Assembly: GCF_945873075.1 (NCBI RefSeq)
Contig: NZ_CAMCBS010000003.1
Location: forward strand, 62,001 to 126,000
Source of the DNA: an uncultured Moraxella sp.
Lineage (GTDB): Bacteria > Pseudomonadota > Gammaproteobacteria > Pseudomonadales > Moraxellaceae
Direction of reading: 5' to 3'
Length of the DNA stretch: 64,000 nt
Every line of letters begins with the position of its first letter. Within the stretch, counting starts at the first letter, position 1. Both the position numbers and the translations under genes were made by a program. Below the pieces are notes generated by a model. That model saw only the letters and a program-made list of their open reading frames with translations, was not told the origin of the DNA and made no database searches. Positions 9,890-19,109 of the stretch are shown here, one piece after another.

Positions 9890-11206
9890 ATGACTCAACA
9901 GCACGAAACAGACACAGACCGCACCCCGAGTGAGACCGCCAAGCCGACTCGCACACCTGTACAAGCCGAACTGTTTGAGCCTGCCGATGAGCGAGATGAT
10001 GAGCAAGCCGAAGAATGGCTAGATGACGAAGGCGAGCAAGAAGACGATGACGATCTTGACGAAGCCGAGAGCAAATCATCTGCCGAGACCTTCCACGACA
10101 CGCACGACAGCTATATCTACGGCGACTCTGATGCCACGCTCGAAGACACCATCGAGACGATGACTGTCTATGACCCTGATGCCGACCGCTTTGAAGACAT
10201 TGAGCAATCAGGGGATAACGAGACCATCATCTGCTATTCGTATTCTCGTAAAACAGGCGCACCGATTGAGCCTTTGGCGATCGAAGATGTCAGCCGTGCC
10301 TTGACCAATAACAATCAGTTTATTTGGCTTGGACTATATGATCCGAGCCTTGAGACGGTCAAAGAAGTCCAAGATGCCTTTGATCTGCATGAGCTGGCAC
10401 TCGAAGATGCCTTTGCCGACCACCAACGCCCAAAAGTCGAAAGCTATGGCAATGACACCATTTTCGTCGTCGTGCGTACCGCCAAGCTTGAAGACAACCA
10501 AATCCGCTACGGCACGACTGCAATTTTTATGGGTAAAAATTTCATCATCAGCGTGCGTCGTGGTGCGTCCAACTCATACAGCCCTGTGCGCGAGCATTGC
10601 CATCGCCGTCCCGAGAAACTGCGTCTTGGCCCGATTTTTGTGCTGCACGCCATCATGGACTTTATCGTCGATAACTATTTGCCGATTACTGACCGCTTGG
10701 GTAACTATCTGCGTGAACAAGAACGCAACATTTTTTCGCATGAATTTAGTAAATCAACGCTCAAAAGCCTGTACGAGCTCAAATCACAACTTGTCCATAT
10801 GCGTGCGGTGATTTTGCCTGTACAAGATGTGTGTAATTTCTTTATCAATCACAAAAAAAATGAACTCGTAGCCGCTTTTCCTGCTGCTGCCAAGCCCTAT
10901 TTTCGTGATGTCAATGACCACCTGCTACGCTCGCTCGATGCGGTAAACGGACTTAACGAAATGCTGTCGGTTGCGATGGATACCTACATGGCGATGGTAA
11001 CAATGGGGCAAAACGATGTCGTGCGTAAGCTTGCTGCTTGGGCGGGTATCGCTGCCGTGCCGACGGCGGTGGCAGGCATCTATGGGATGAACTTTGATTT
11101 TATGCCTGAATTGCACTATAAATACGGCTATTTTATCGTGCTGGGTGCGGTGATTGCTGTTTGTTTGTACTTACATCATAAATTTAGAAAAGCAGGTTGG
11201 TTATAA
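9890..11206 (+). CDS. corA: CorA-family magnesium/cobalt transporter with acidic N-terminal extension
   Basis: C-terminal AVAGIYGMNFDFMPEL (GMN motif) and two TM; highly acidic first ~90 aa; TGCTATAAT extended -10 at 9834-9842. Confidence 0.92.
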   Translation: MTQQHETDTDRTPSETAKPTRTPVQAELFEPADERDDEQAEEWLDDEGEQEDDDDLDEAESKSSAETFHDTHDSYIYGDSDATLEDTIETMTVYDPDADRFEDIEQSGDNETIICYSYSRKTGAPIEPLAIEDVSRALTNNNQFIWLGLYDPSLETVKEVQDAFDLHELALEDAFADHQRPKVESYGNDTIFVVVRTAKLEDNQIRYGTTAIFMGKNFIISVRRGASNSYSPVREHCHRRPEKLRLGPIFVLHAIMDFIVDNYLPITDRLGNYLREQERNIFSHEFSKSTLKSLYELKSQLVHMRAVILPVQDVCNFFINHKKNELVAAFPAAAKPYFRDVNDHLLRSLDAVNGLNEMLSVAMDTYMAMVTMGQNDVVRKLAAWAGIAAVPTAVAGIYGMNFDFMPELHYKYGYFIVLGAVIAVCLYLHHKFRKAGWL

Positions 11207-11288
11207 TTTATCAAAATAAATAATCAGTCCATAAGATTTTCTTATTTTTTCTGATAGTATTGGTGAAATTTTTAATTTTCAGTTAAGA

Positions 11289-11319
11289 TGACAGCATATA
11301 CGGTATGCTGTCTTTTTTT
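11289..11319 (+). terminator. Intrinsic terminator of corA
   Basis: GACAGCATATACGGTATGCTGTCTTTTTTT. Confidence 0.85.
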
Positions 11320-11370
11320 ATAGTTTTTGAAATCATTGTGATAATTTTGACACAATATTGAAGGTGAAAT

Positions 11371-13221
11371 ATGGCCGAAGCAGGCATGGCAGGTGAGTTG
11401 ATCAAAGTTGTCACCCTACTGGGTGCAGCGGTGATTGCAGTACCGATTTTTCGCAAAATTGGACTGGGTTCAGTCCTTGGTTATTTGGCAGGCGGTCTAT
11501 TGATTGGCCCGTTTGGTTTGGGAATATTTACCGATCCGCAGACCATCATTCATGTCGCCGAGCTTGGCGTGGTGATGTTCTTATTCATCATCGGGCTTGA
11601 GATGCAGCCTGCGCATCTGTGGGGACTGCGTCGGCAGATTTTTGGACTCGGCTCATTACAAGTCTTGGGTGCAACTGCCTTGATGACGGCGGTGATTATG
11701 CTGTTTGGTGCATCATGGCAAGTGGCATTCATCGGTGCGGCAGGCTTTGTACTGACTTCGACGGCGATTGTGATGTCAAGTCTTGGCGAGAATAATGAGC
11801 TTGGCACTGCCAAAGGTCAAAGCATGGTATCGATTTTGCTGTTTGAAGATTTGCTCATCGTGCCACTGCTTGCCATCGTCGCCTTTTTATCACCTGTGGT
11901 GCATACGAGCGAAACCCCTGCTTGGCAGTCGATTTTGGTGGCGATTGGCTCATTGCTTGCATTATTCTTTGTCGGTCGTGTGCTGATTAATCCGCTATTT
12001 AAGATTCTTGCCAAGACGGGCGTGCGTGAGATCATGACCGCTGCTGCCCTGCTTGTGGTACTAGGCTCTGCACTACTGATGGAGCTTGGCGGACTCTCGA
12101 TGGCGATGGGTGCATTTGTCGCAGGTGTACTGCTATCTGAGTCTAGCTTTCGCCATCAGCTTGAAGCGGATATTGAGCCGTTTCGTGGGCTGCTGTTGGG
12201 TCTGTTCTTTTTGGGCGTGGGGATGGCGCTTGATTTGTCCGTGGTGGCGAATAACTGGCAGCTCATTAGCTTTGGCGTGATTGCGCTGATGGCAACCAAA
12301 GGCATTTGGATTTATGTAGTAGCTCGCTTGACCAAATCCGATCATGCGACTGCTACCGAGCGTGCGGTGATGATGGCGCAAGGCGGTGAATTTGCCTTTG
12401 TACTATTTTCAGCTGCGACAGCACAGTCGGTCATTGATAACACCACACACGCCAATCTGACCGCCATTGTCGTGCTGTCGATGGTGCTGACACCGCTGTT
12501 TTTGGTGATTCATGGTAAATTAACCAGTAAAAAAGGCAATAGTAATGAGCGTGATAGCGATCAGATTGATGAAGAAAATCCAATCATCATTCTAGGTCAC
12601 GGCAGATACGGACAAGTGGTGAACGGTATGATGACCGCTTGTGGCTATCAGACGACCTTGATTGATAGTGATGCCGATCATGTCGATGGCTTGGCAAGTC
12701 TGGGTGTCAAGACCTATTATGGCGATGCGACTCGTTTTGATTTGCTTGAGATGGCAGGGATCGCCAAAGCAAAGCTTGTGGTGATCGCCATCAATGATCC
12801 CCAAAAAGCATCTAGCATCGTCAAGCACCTACGCCATGATTACCCTGATCTGCCTATCGTCGCTCGTGCTTATGACCGTATTCACGCCTATCAGCTACAT
12901 CATGCAGGCGCAAATGCGGTGATTCGTGAGACCTTTGATTCAGCGGTACGCAGTGCCAAAACAGCACTTGAGATTCTCGGGATGGATAATGACATCGCCG
13001 AGCGTATCGCCCATCTGTACCACCACCGTGACCGCGATGGCGTGGCAAGTGCTGCCGAGACCTATGATCCTGATATCGGTCGCTACAAAAACACGCACAT
13101 GATTAGCCTGCTGAACGAGCATCGTGCCGATACCAAAGTCATGATTGATAAGCTGATGCGTGGCGAAGAGATTGATTGGCAGCCAAGAAGTGGGACTTAT
13201 CTTGGGCAAAGTAGCGATTAA
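11371..13221 (+). CDS. CPA2-family cation:proton antiporter with TrkA-N domain (KefB/KefC/YbaL-like)
   Basis: 616 aa; antiporter domain plus ENPIIILGHGRYGQVVNGMMTACGYQTTLIDSDADHVDGLASLGVKTYYGDATR Rossmann domain. Confidence 0.9.
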   Translation: MAEAGMAGELIKVVTLLGAAVIAVPIFRKIGLGSVLGYLAGGLLIGPFGLGIFTDPQTIIHVAELGVVMFLFIIGLEMQPAHLWGLRRQIFGLGSLQVLGATALMTAVIMLFGASWQVAFIGAAGFVLTSTAIVMSSLGENNELGTAKGQSMVSILLFEDLLIVPLLAIVAFLSPVVHTSETPAWQSILVAIGSLLALFFVGRVLINPLFKILAKTGVREIMTAAALLVVLGSALLMELGGLSMAMGAFVAGVLLSESSFRHQLEADIEPFRGLLLGLFFLGVGMALDLSVVANNWQLISFGVIALMATKGIWIYVVARLTKSDHATATERAVMMAQGGEFAFVLFSAATAQSVIDNTTHANLTAIVVLSMVLTPLFLVIHGKLTSKKGNSNERDSDQIDEENPIIILGHGRYGQVVNGMMTACGYQTTLIDSDADHVDGLASLGVKTYYGDATRFDLLEMAGIAKAKLVVIAINDPQKASSIVKHLRHDYPDLPIVARAYDRIHAYQLHHAGANAVIRETFDSAVRSAKTALEILGMDNDIAERIAHLYHHRDRDGVASAAETYDPDIGRYKNTHMISLLNEHRADTKVMIDKLMRGEEIDWQPRSGTYLGQSSD

Positions 13222-13241
13222 CCCACCCATTTAATATTGCC

Positions 13242-13283
13242 AAAAAAAATCAGGCCGAAAACAAATTTCAGCCTGATTTTTTT
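13242..13283. terminator. Bidirectional terminator
   Basis: AAAAAATCAGGC...GCCTGATTTTTTT. Confidence 0.85.
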
Positions 13284-13337
13284 ATATCTATACATTGGCA
13301 CATCACACATCGGATTTACCAATTGTACCTGATACCA

Positions 13338-14654
13338 TCACAGCACCATCGCCGCAATCCAACCAAAGATAATAAGCGGAATATTATAGTGAATAAAGGT
13401 CGGTACGACACTGTCTTTGATATGATCATGCTGACCATCAGCATCAAGCCCCATCGTCGGGCCAAGCGTCGAGTCAGATGCTGGCGAGCCTGCATCACCC
13501 AGTACGCCTGCTGTTGCCACCAGTGCCACGGTCGCAGGTACACTAAAGCCCATCGCCATGCACAAGGGTACATAGATGGTGGCAATGATTGGTACGGTTG
13601 AGAATGACGAGCCAATGCCCAAAGTCACAATCAAGCCCACAATCAGCATCGCAAGCGCTGCCATCGCCTTATTACCACCAAACAGCTGCATCGCCCCATC
13701 CACTAGGGTGTCAATCTGCCCTGTGGCTTTCATCGCTTCGGCAAAACCCTGCGCACAAATCATGATAAAGCCAATCATCGCCATCATCTTGATGCCATCA
13801 TTAAAGACATCATTGGCTTCACGCCATTTGACCACGCCTGTCGCCATAAACACCGCAAAGCCCACAAGCGAGCCAATCAGTAGCGAATCTGTCATCAACT
13901 GTGCGCCCAGCGCCATCAAAATCGCACCGACAGCGACCGCCACATCATAGCCACTGACCGCTTTGGTCGGTGCTTCTTTGGCAATCTCAATATCACGATA
14001 CGCTCGTGGCTTACGATAAGTCACAAACACCGCAATGAGCAAACCCAATAGCATCCCAAACGCAGGAATGGTCATGGTTTTCATCATCGAGATATCGCCT
14101 GTCACCATGCCAGCGTCATTGACATTTTTTAGGATAATCTGATTTAAGAAAATATCACCAAAGCCATAAGGGATAAACATATAAGTATTGACCAAACCAA
14201 AGGTCAAAATACACGCCACCGCACGGCGATCAAGTTGCAAGCGATTCATCACCAATAGTAATGGCGGCACAATCAACGGAATAAAGGCAATGTGAATCGG
14301 CACAATGTTCTGCGACATCATCGCCATCACCACCAAAATCCCGCACAATAGCCACTTAAGCTTGCCTGCACCATCAGTGTTGTTCACTTTCACAATCAGC
14401 TTATCAGCAATCATCTGTGGCAAGCCTGAATGTGCAATCGCCATCGCAAACGCCCCAAGCATCGCATAAGACAACGCAATTTCAGCGCCATTTTTGATAC
14501 CACCTTGAAATGCCGTCAAGGTATCTGCCACCGACATACCTGCCACAAGACCACCCACGAGCGCACCAATCACAAGGCTTAGCACCACATGGACACGAGC
14601 CAGCGACAGCCCCACCATCACAATGACCGCAAGCAATACTGCATTTATCATCAT
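13338..14654 (-). CDS. Na+/H+ antiporter family membrane protein
   Basis: 438 aa multi-TM; GVLGDAGSPASDSTLGPTMGLDADGQHDHIKDSVVPTFIHYNIPL, characteristic C-terminus of this family. Confidence 0.8.
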   Translation of the reverse strand: MMINAVLLAVIVMVGLSLARVHVVLSLVIGALVGGLVAGMSVADTLTAFQGGIKNGAEIALSYAMLGAFAMAIAHSGLPQMIADKLIVKVNNTDGAGKLKWLLCGILVVMAMMSQNIVPIHIAFIPLIVPPLLLVMNRLQLDRRAVACILTFGLVNTYMFIPYGFGDIFLNQIILKNVNDAGMVTGDISMMKTMTIPAFGMLLGLLIAVFVTYRKPRAYRDIEIAKEAPTKAVSGYDVAVAVGAILMALGAQLMTDSLLIGSLVGFAVFMATGVVKWREANDVFNDGIKMMAMIGFIMICAQGFAEAMKATGQIDTLVDGAMQLFGGNKAMAALAMLIVGLIVTLGIGSSFSTVPIIATIYVPLCMAMGFSVPATVALVATAGVLGDAGSPASDSTLGPTMGLDADGQHDHIKDSVVPTFIHYNIPLIIFGWIAAMVL

Positions 14655-14677
14655 AGTTCACCTATTTAATACCACAT

Positions 14678-14704
14678 ACCAAGACGGTCAAATACCGACT
14701 TGGT
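14678..14704 (-). promoter_or_regulatory. Strong 5' UTR stem-loop upstream of Na+/H+ antiporter
   Basis: Minus strand ACCAAG-T-CGGT-ATTTG-ACCG-T-CTTGGT, 24 nt before start codon. Confidence 0.5.
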
Positions 14705-14785
14705 CAAGATTTTTCGTGCGTTATTATACCTTATTTATCCACAGACCATTTGATAAAATACCATTAAAAATCAATCGGTTATCAA

Positions 14786-14808
14786 TTAAATTGTTATATA
14801 CAATTTAA
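14786..14808. promoter_or_regulatory. Perfect dyad TTAAATTGT-N5-ACAATTTAA in divergent antiporter/lon intergenic region
   Basis: 9-bp perfect inverted repeat, 5-bp spacer. Confidence 0.4.
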
Positions 14809-14951
14809 CAATAGTAACATTTTGGCAAGATTTGGGTAGCACCAAAGCCATGCTTTGCCACAAATTGACCTAAATTTCGTCTGTCTTGACTTGTAATTTA
14901 TCCGCCTTGCCACCATAAACCACCCATCACTTTAATAAGGAAACAACAACG

Positions 14952-17387
14952 ATGAGCAAAACAAAGAAATCCTTAGAAATCCTGCCTTTATTGGCGGTGC
15001 GTGATGTGGTCGTCTATCCACATATGCAAATCGCCCTATTCGTCGGTCGTGAACAATCCATCAAAGCCATCGAACTTGCCCAAGATGTCTATGATGGCGA
15101 GCTGATTGTCGTCTCCCAAAAAGACTCACTTAGCGAAGAGATTAGCACGGATAATCTGTACCAATTCGGTACTCGTTGCCGTATCGTCAGCACCATGCCA
15201 CACGACACCGATGACAAATGCCTAAAGGTGCTCATCGAAGGCCTAAGCCGTGTACATATCAATGCCATCACCACAGTCGATGATGACCCTGCCGAGAGCC
15301 TATTGTCTAGCTTTGTACCTGCCGATGTCGAAATTTCGCTTAGCGCTGATGACAGCGATGCCCGCATCAAAACCTTGCTTGAGCTATTCGGTGAATATGC
15401 CGACAACAGCCTGCGTAATGCTCGTGAGCTGACCCGTGTCGCAGGCAAAATCGACAATCTGCTTGAGCTGATGTACTTTGTGGCGACACGCACACAGCTG
15501 GCTTTGGACAAAAAACAACAACTGCTTGAATCATCAGATGCCGAAGAATATTTCACTATTTTGTGCGATTATCTGACTTCTGCCAAAACCGAACGCACCA
15601 TCGAAAACGAACTACAAGACACCGTGCGTAAGCAGATGGAAAATAATCAGCGTGAATATTTTCTAAACGAAAAGATGAAAGCGATTAAAAATGAGTTATC
15701 GGATTTGAACAATGGCGCTGATGATGACGATGTCGAACTCGAAAATCGCCTAAAAGATGCTGACCTACCTGATGATGTCCGCAAAAAAGCCGAATCAGAA
15801 TTTCGCAAGCTAAAAATGATGCCTGCCACATCATCAGAAGCATCAGTGGTGCGTGGCTATGTTGAGTGGATTTTGGATACGCCGTGGAATAAGGCAAGCA
15901 AAGTATCGATTAATCTTGATAAAGCCAAAGAAACGCTTGATAAAGACCACTACGGACTTGACGATGTCAAAGACCGCATCCTAGAGTATCTGGCGGTGCA
16001 ATCTCGTGTCAAGCAAATCCGTGGCCCAATCCTATGCCTAGTTGGGCCGCCGGGTGTGGGTAAGACATCGCTTGGCGAGAGTATCGCTCGTGCCACAGGT
16101 CGTAAGTTTGTGCGCATGGCATTGGGCGGCGTGCGTGATGAAGCTGAAATCCGTGGTCATCGCCGTACTTATATCGGTGCGATGCCGGGCAAGATTGTGC
16201 AGTCATTATCAAAAGTCGAAGTCAAAAACCCATTATTTTTGCTCGATGAAATCGATAAAATGGCGCAAGATTTCCGTGGTGATCCCGCATCGGCGCTGTT
16301 AGAAGTACTTGATCCATCACAGAATAAAGCGTTCAATGATCATTATCTTGATCTAGATTTGGACTTATCACAGGTGATGTTCATCTGCACTGCTAACAGC
16401 ATGAACATTCCGCCTGCCTTGCTTGACCGTATGGAAGTCATCCGCTTGCCGGGCTATACCGAAGATGAGAAACTGGCGATTGCTAATAATTATCTCGTGC
16501 CAAAAGCCCTAGAACAAAACGGTCTCAAAGACAGCGAGCTTGATATCACTGATGATGCCATCACCAGCATCATCCGCCACTACACTCGTGAAGCAGGCGT
16601 GCGTAATCTTGAAAGAGAAATTAACAAAATCAGCCGAAAAGCAGTGCGCGCCCAAGTCGAAACGCACGGCACTAAGCCCAAAAAAGGCGCTGTGGTCGAT
16701 ACCCTACACATCACTGATGACAACATCAGCGAGTACTTAGGCGTCAAGCCATTTGACTATGGACTTGCCGAAAAAGACCCTGAAGTCGGTCGCATTACAG
16801 GGCTTGCTTGGACATCGGTCGGCGGTGAACTACTGACCATCGAGTCTGCAACCATGCAGGGCAAAGGCGAGCTGGTGTTCACAGGCTCACTCGGTGATGT
16901 GATGAAAGAGTCCATCCGAGCGGCGATGAGCGTCGTGCGAGCAGGTGGCGAGCGATTTGGTATTGATTATGAAAAATTCAAAAATACCGATTTGCACATC
17001 CATATGCCCGAAGGCGCAACGCCAAAAGACGGCCCATCAGCAGGTATCGCCCTGACCACCGCCATCGTCTCGGCACTGACAGGCATCGCCATTCGTGCGG
17101 ACATCGCCATGACAGGTGAAGTAACCCTGCGTGGCAAGGTACTGCGTATCGGCGGACTCAAAGAAAAACTGCTCGCCGCTCATCGTGGTGGCATCAAGCA
17201 AGTACTGATTCCAAAGTCGAACGAACGTGATTTGGCTGAAATCCCTGACAATGTCAAGGCAGGTCTGATTATCACGCCTGTTGAGAGTATCGATGAAGTG
17301 CTGGCAGTGGCTTTGGTCGAAAAGCTACGCCCTATCCCACCAAAGGCAATCACCCATGATGCCCCATCGGATAAAGTCGTCAGCTAA
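14952..17387 (+). CDS. lon: ATP-dependent endopeptidase La
   Basis: GPPGVGKTSLGESIARATGRKFVRMALGGVRDEAEIRGHRRTYIGAMPGKI; MPEGATPKDGPSAGIAL catalytic region. Confidence 0.98.
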   Translation: MSKTKKSLEILPLLAVRDVVVYPHMQIALFVGREQSIKAIELAQDVYDGELIVVSQKDSLSEEISTDNLYQFGTRCRIVSTMPHDTDDKCLKVLIEGLSRVHINAITTVDDDPAESLLSSFVPADVEISLSADDSDARIKTLLELFGEYADNSLRNARELTRVAGKIDNLLELMYFVATRTQLALDKKQQLLESSDAEEYFTILCDYLTSAKTERTIENELQDTVRKQMENNQREYFLNEKMKAIKNELSDLNNGADDDDVELENRLKDADLPDDVRKKAESEFRKLKMMPATSSEASVVRGYVEWILDTPWNKASKVSINLDKAKETLDKDHYGLDDVKDRILEYLAVQSRVKQIRGPILCLVGPPGVGKTSLGESIARATGRKFVRMALGGVRDEAEIRGHRRTYIGAMPGKIVQSLSKVEVKNPLFLLDEIDKMAQDFRGDPASALLEVLDPSQNKAFNDHYLDLDLDLSQVMFICTANSMNIPPALLDRMEVIRLPGYTEDEKLAIANNYLVPKALEQNGLKDSELDITDDAITSIIRHYTREAGVRNLEREINKISRKAVRAQVETHGTKPKKGAVVDTLHITDDNISEYLGVKPFDYGLAEKDPEVGRITGLAWTSVGGELLTIESATMQGKGELVFTGSLGDVMKESIRAAMSVVRAGGERFGIDYEKFKNTDLHIHMPEGATPKDGPSAGIALTTAIVSALTGIAIRADIAMTGEVTLRGKVLRIGGLKEKLLAAHRGGIKQVLIPKSNERDLAEIPDNVKAGLIITPVESIDEVLAVALVEKLRPIPPKAITHDAPSDKVVS

Positions 17388-17523
17388 GCTGTTTGGTGCT
17401 GTTTGATTAATGACTTGCTAAGTGTTGATTTGTTATATAATCATTAAAAGTTATTTAATAAATTGGCACTTAGCAAGTTTTCATTGTGAATTTTCATTGT
17501 GAATTATTATTAAGATATCTGAT

Positions 17524-18135
17524 ATGAAAGCCTTGATTGATTTTATTCCGCTGATTGTCTTTTTTTATTTGTACAAGACTACCGAGCCGACCAATGCCGA
17601 GCATCCCATCTTACAGCTCATCGGTTCGGCAGGCGTGGATAATAATCATGTGCTTGTGGCGACCGCAGGTCTGATTGTCTCGACGGTCATCGTTTATGGA
17701 TTTTTGTTCATCAGCCAAAAATTTCGCCTAGAAAAACAACAATGGTTCGTGCTACTAATGACCATCGTGTTTGGTGGGATTACGCTAGCTTTGTCCGATG
17801 ATTATTATATCCGCCTAAAAGCTATTATTATCAATCTTGTCTTTGCGGGCGGGCTTCTTATCTCACCGATTTTTGCCAAAGATAAGACACCGATTGTCAA
17901 AAAACTGTTCGGACCTGTCTTTGAACTCACCCAATCAGGCTGGCACAAGCTCAATCTGGCATGGGCAGGGATGTTTGGCGTGATGGCAGGCTTGCACGCA
18001 TTTTTTGCTTTTGTGCTTGCTGATGGCAAATATTGGGGCGAATTTACCGCCTTCGGTGATATGATTGTGATGTTTGGCTTTATTGCAGTGATGTTTTATA
18101 GCCTACGGCATCATATCCGTAAAGACATTCAATAA
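17524..18135 (+). CDS. yciB: Inner membrane septation protein YciB/IspA
   Basis: MKALIDFIPLIVFFYLYKTT N-terminus and GLHAFFAFVLADGKYWGEFTAFGDMIVMFGF. Confidence 0.9.
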   Translation: MKALIDFIPLIVFFYLYKTTEPTNAEHPILQLIGSAGVDNNHVLVATAGLIVSTVIVYGFLFISQKFRLEKQQWFVLLMTIVFGGITLALSDDYYIRLKAIIINLVFAGGLLISPIFAKDKTPIVKKLFGPVFELTQSGWHKLNLAWAGMFGVMAGLHAFFAFVLADGKYWGEFTAFGDMIVMFGFIAVMFYSLRHHIRKDIQ

Positions 18136-18142
18136 ATGGCTG

Positions 18143-18171
18143 CCCTGTGATTCAATCACAGGGTGTTTTTT
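18143..18171 (+). terminator. Terminator of yciB
   Basis: CCCTGTGATTCAATCACAGGGTGTTTTTT. Confidence 0.85.
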
Positions 18172-18213
18172 ATGGTAAAGGTGGGTGTGGTGGTTTGCCA
18201 TGTACGAATGAAA

Positions 18214-18252
18214 ACCATTCAATCAATGGTGCGTTGTATGCACCCTACTGAA
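18214..18252 (+). repeat. Palindromic repeat copy D
   Basis: ACCATTCAATCAATGGTGCGTTGTATGCACCCTACTGAA; aligns with copy B2; abuts the stop codon of the ORF 18253-18573. Confidence 0.75.
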
Positions 18253-18573
18253 CTATCCATGCAACACTAGGTCAGAAAAATATCTGCCAATTCCAATTAT
18301 GGCTCTTTTGGGAAAGATGGATATTACCCTATATGTACCTTTATCACAAGCTGACACAATAATGCAATCATCAAAAATATCAAGTGCATAAAATGCGTCA
18401 ATCGGATTATTGAATAACTCTCCCATAATTTCACATGATTTGTTATTTCCTATAGTCTTTTTTATAAAAAGAATTTCTTCTTTTACCAAATCATCATATG
18501 AGACTATTTTACTAGTCCAATACCAATCAGAATCATCATAACTGTATTTCTGTGGGATTTTGATAGTTTTCAT
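18253..18573 (-). CDS. Hypothetical protein (106 aa)
   Basis: MKTIKIPQKYSYDDSDWYWTSKIVSYDDLVKEEILFIKKTIG...; no family recognised. Confidence 0.5.
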   Translation of the reverse strand: MKTIKIPQKYSYDDSDWYWTSKIVSYDDLVKEEILFIKKTIGNNKSCEIMGELFNNPIDAFYALDIFDDCIIVSACDKGTYRVISIFPKRAIIGIGRYFSDLVLHG

Positions 18574-18627
18574 TAATCAACCTTTTAATAAAGACAGTAG
18601 CTCATAGGTGAGATTGGACGACAGCAA

Positions 18628-18682
18628 AACCTAACATTTTTTAGGTTAATCCATTGGATTTGTTGGGTTTTGTGAACTCAAC
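18628..18682. repeat. Array of three consecutive short hairpins at the 3' end of the ORF 18683-18925
   Basis: AACCTAA-N6-TTAGGTT; AATCCA-T-TGGATT; GTTGGGTT-N5-AACTCAAC. Confidence 0.6.
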
Positions 18683-18925
18683 TCAATCCAGCCTACGGAC
18701 TAAAATGGTTTCAAATTTGCTTGGTATAACTTCAATTTCATCCCATAGGGGTTGTAAGCGATGGCTCACTAAATAAGTGCCAAAATCCACAAAGTTTAAT
18801 AAGTTAATATCTTGGTTTTCAAGCCACATAGCTTCACATTCTTCACACAAGAAGATAAACTTATTAATTTTCTTAATTTTTGCTTTAAGTAAGTAAGCTT
18901 GCTGACATCTTGGACATATTAGCAT
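18683..18925 (-). CDS. Small zinc-ribbon-like hypothetical protein (80 aa)
   Basis: CPRCQQAYLLKAKIKKINKFIFLCEECEAMW: two CxxC knuckles. Confidence 0.55.
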   Translation of the reverse strand: MLICPRCQQAYLLKAKIKKINKFIFLCEECEAMWLENQDINLLNFVDFGTYLVSHRLQPLWDEIEVIPSKFETILVRRLD

Positions 18926-19109
18926 AGTGTATAACTCTGCACTTGCTTAGCGGATTGGTTGAGTCTAATGTATCACTTTTTTAATATTTTTGATAGACAC
19001 CAAATACCGCTGATAATACAGCGTTATCTATGCAGGATAAGCTGTTATTTTTTACATAGATTTTTTGGCGTTACAGTTGTATAATTTTATAAAAATTCAT
19101 CACTTAGGA

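Noticed and set aside
9895-10101. Minus-strand 68-aa serine-rich ORF opposite corA
   Set aside because: Antisense shadow of the D/E-rich coding region (GAN codons read as serine codons in reverse); no independent signals
13323-13601. Plus-strand ORFs over the Na+/H+ antiporter gene, and similar antisense ORFs throughout the ORF track (e.g. 3519-4244, 28894-29178, 58232-58939)
   Set aside because: Low-complexity antisense reading frames of well-supported genes; no RBS or family similarity
14885-14918. Possible sigma32 promoter upstream of lon (CTTGAC...CCACCATAA)
   Set aside because: Spacing (~19 nt) and both boxes deviate too far from the sigma32 consensus
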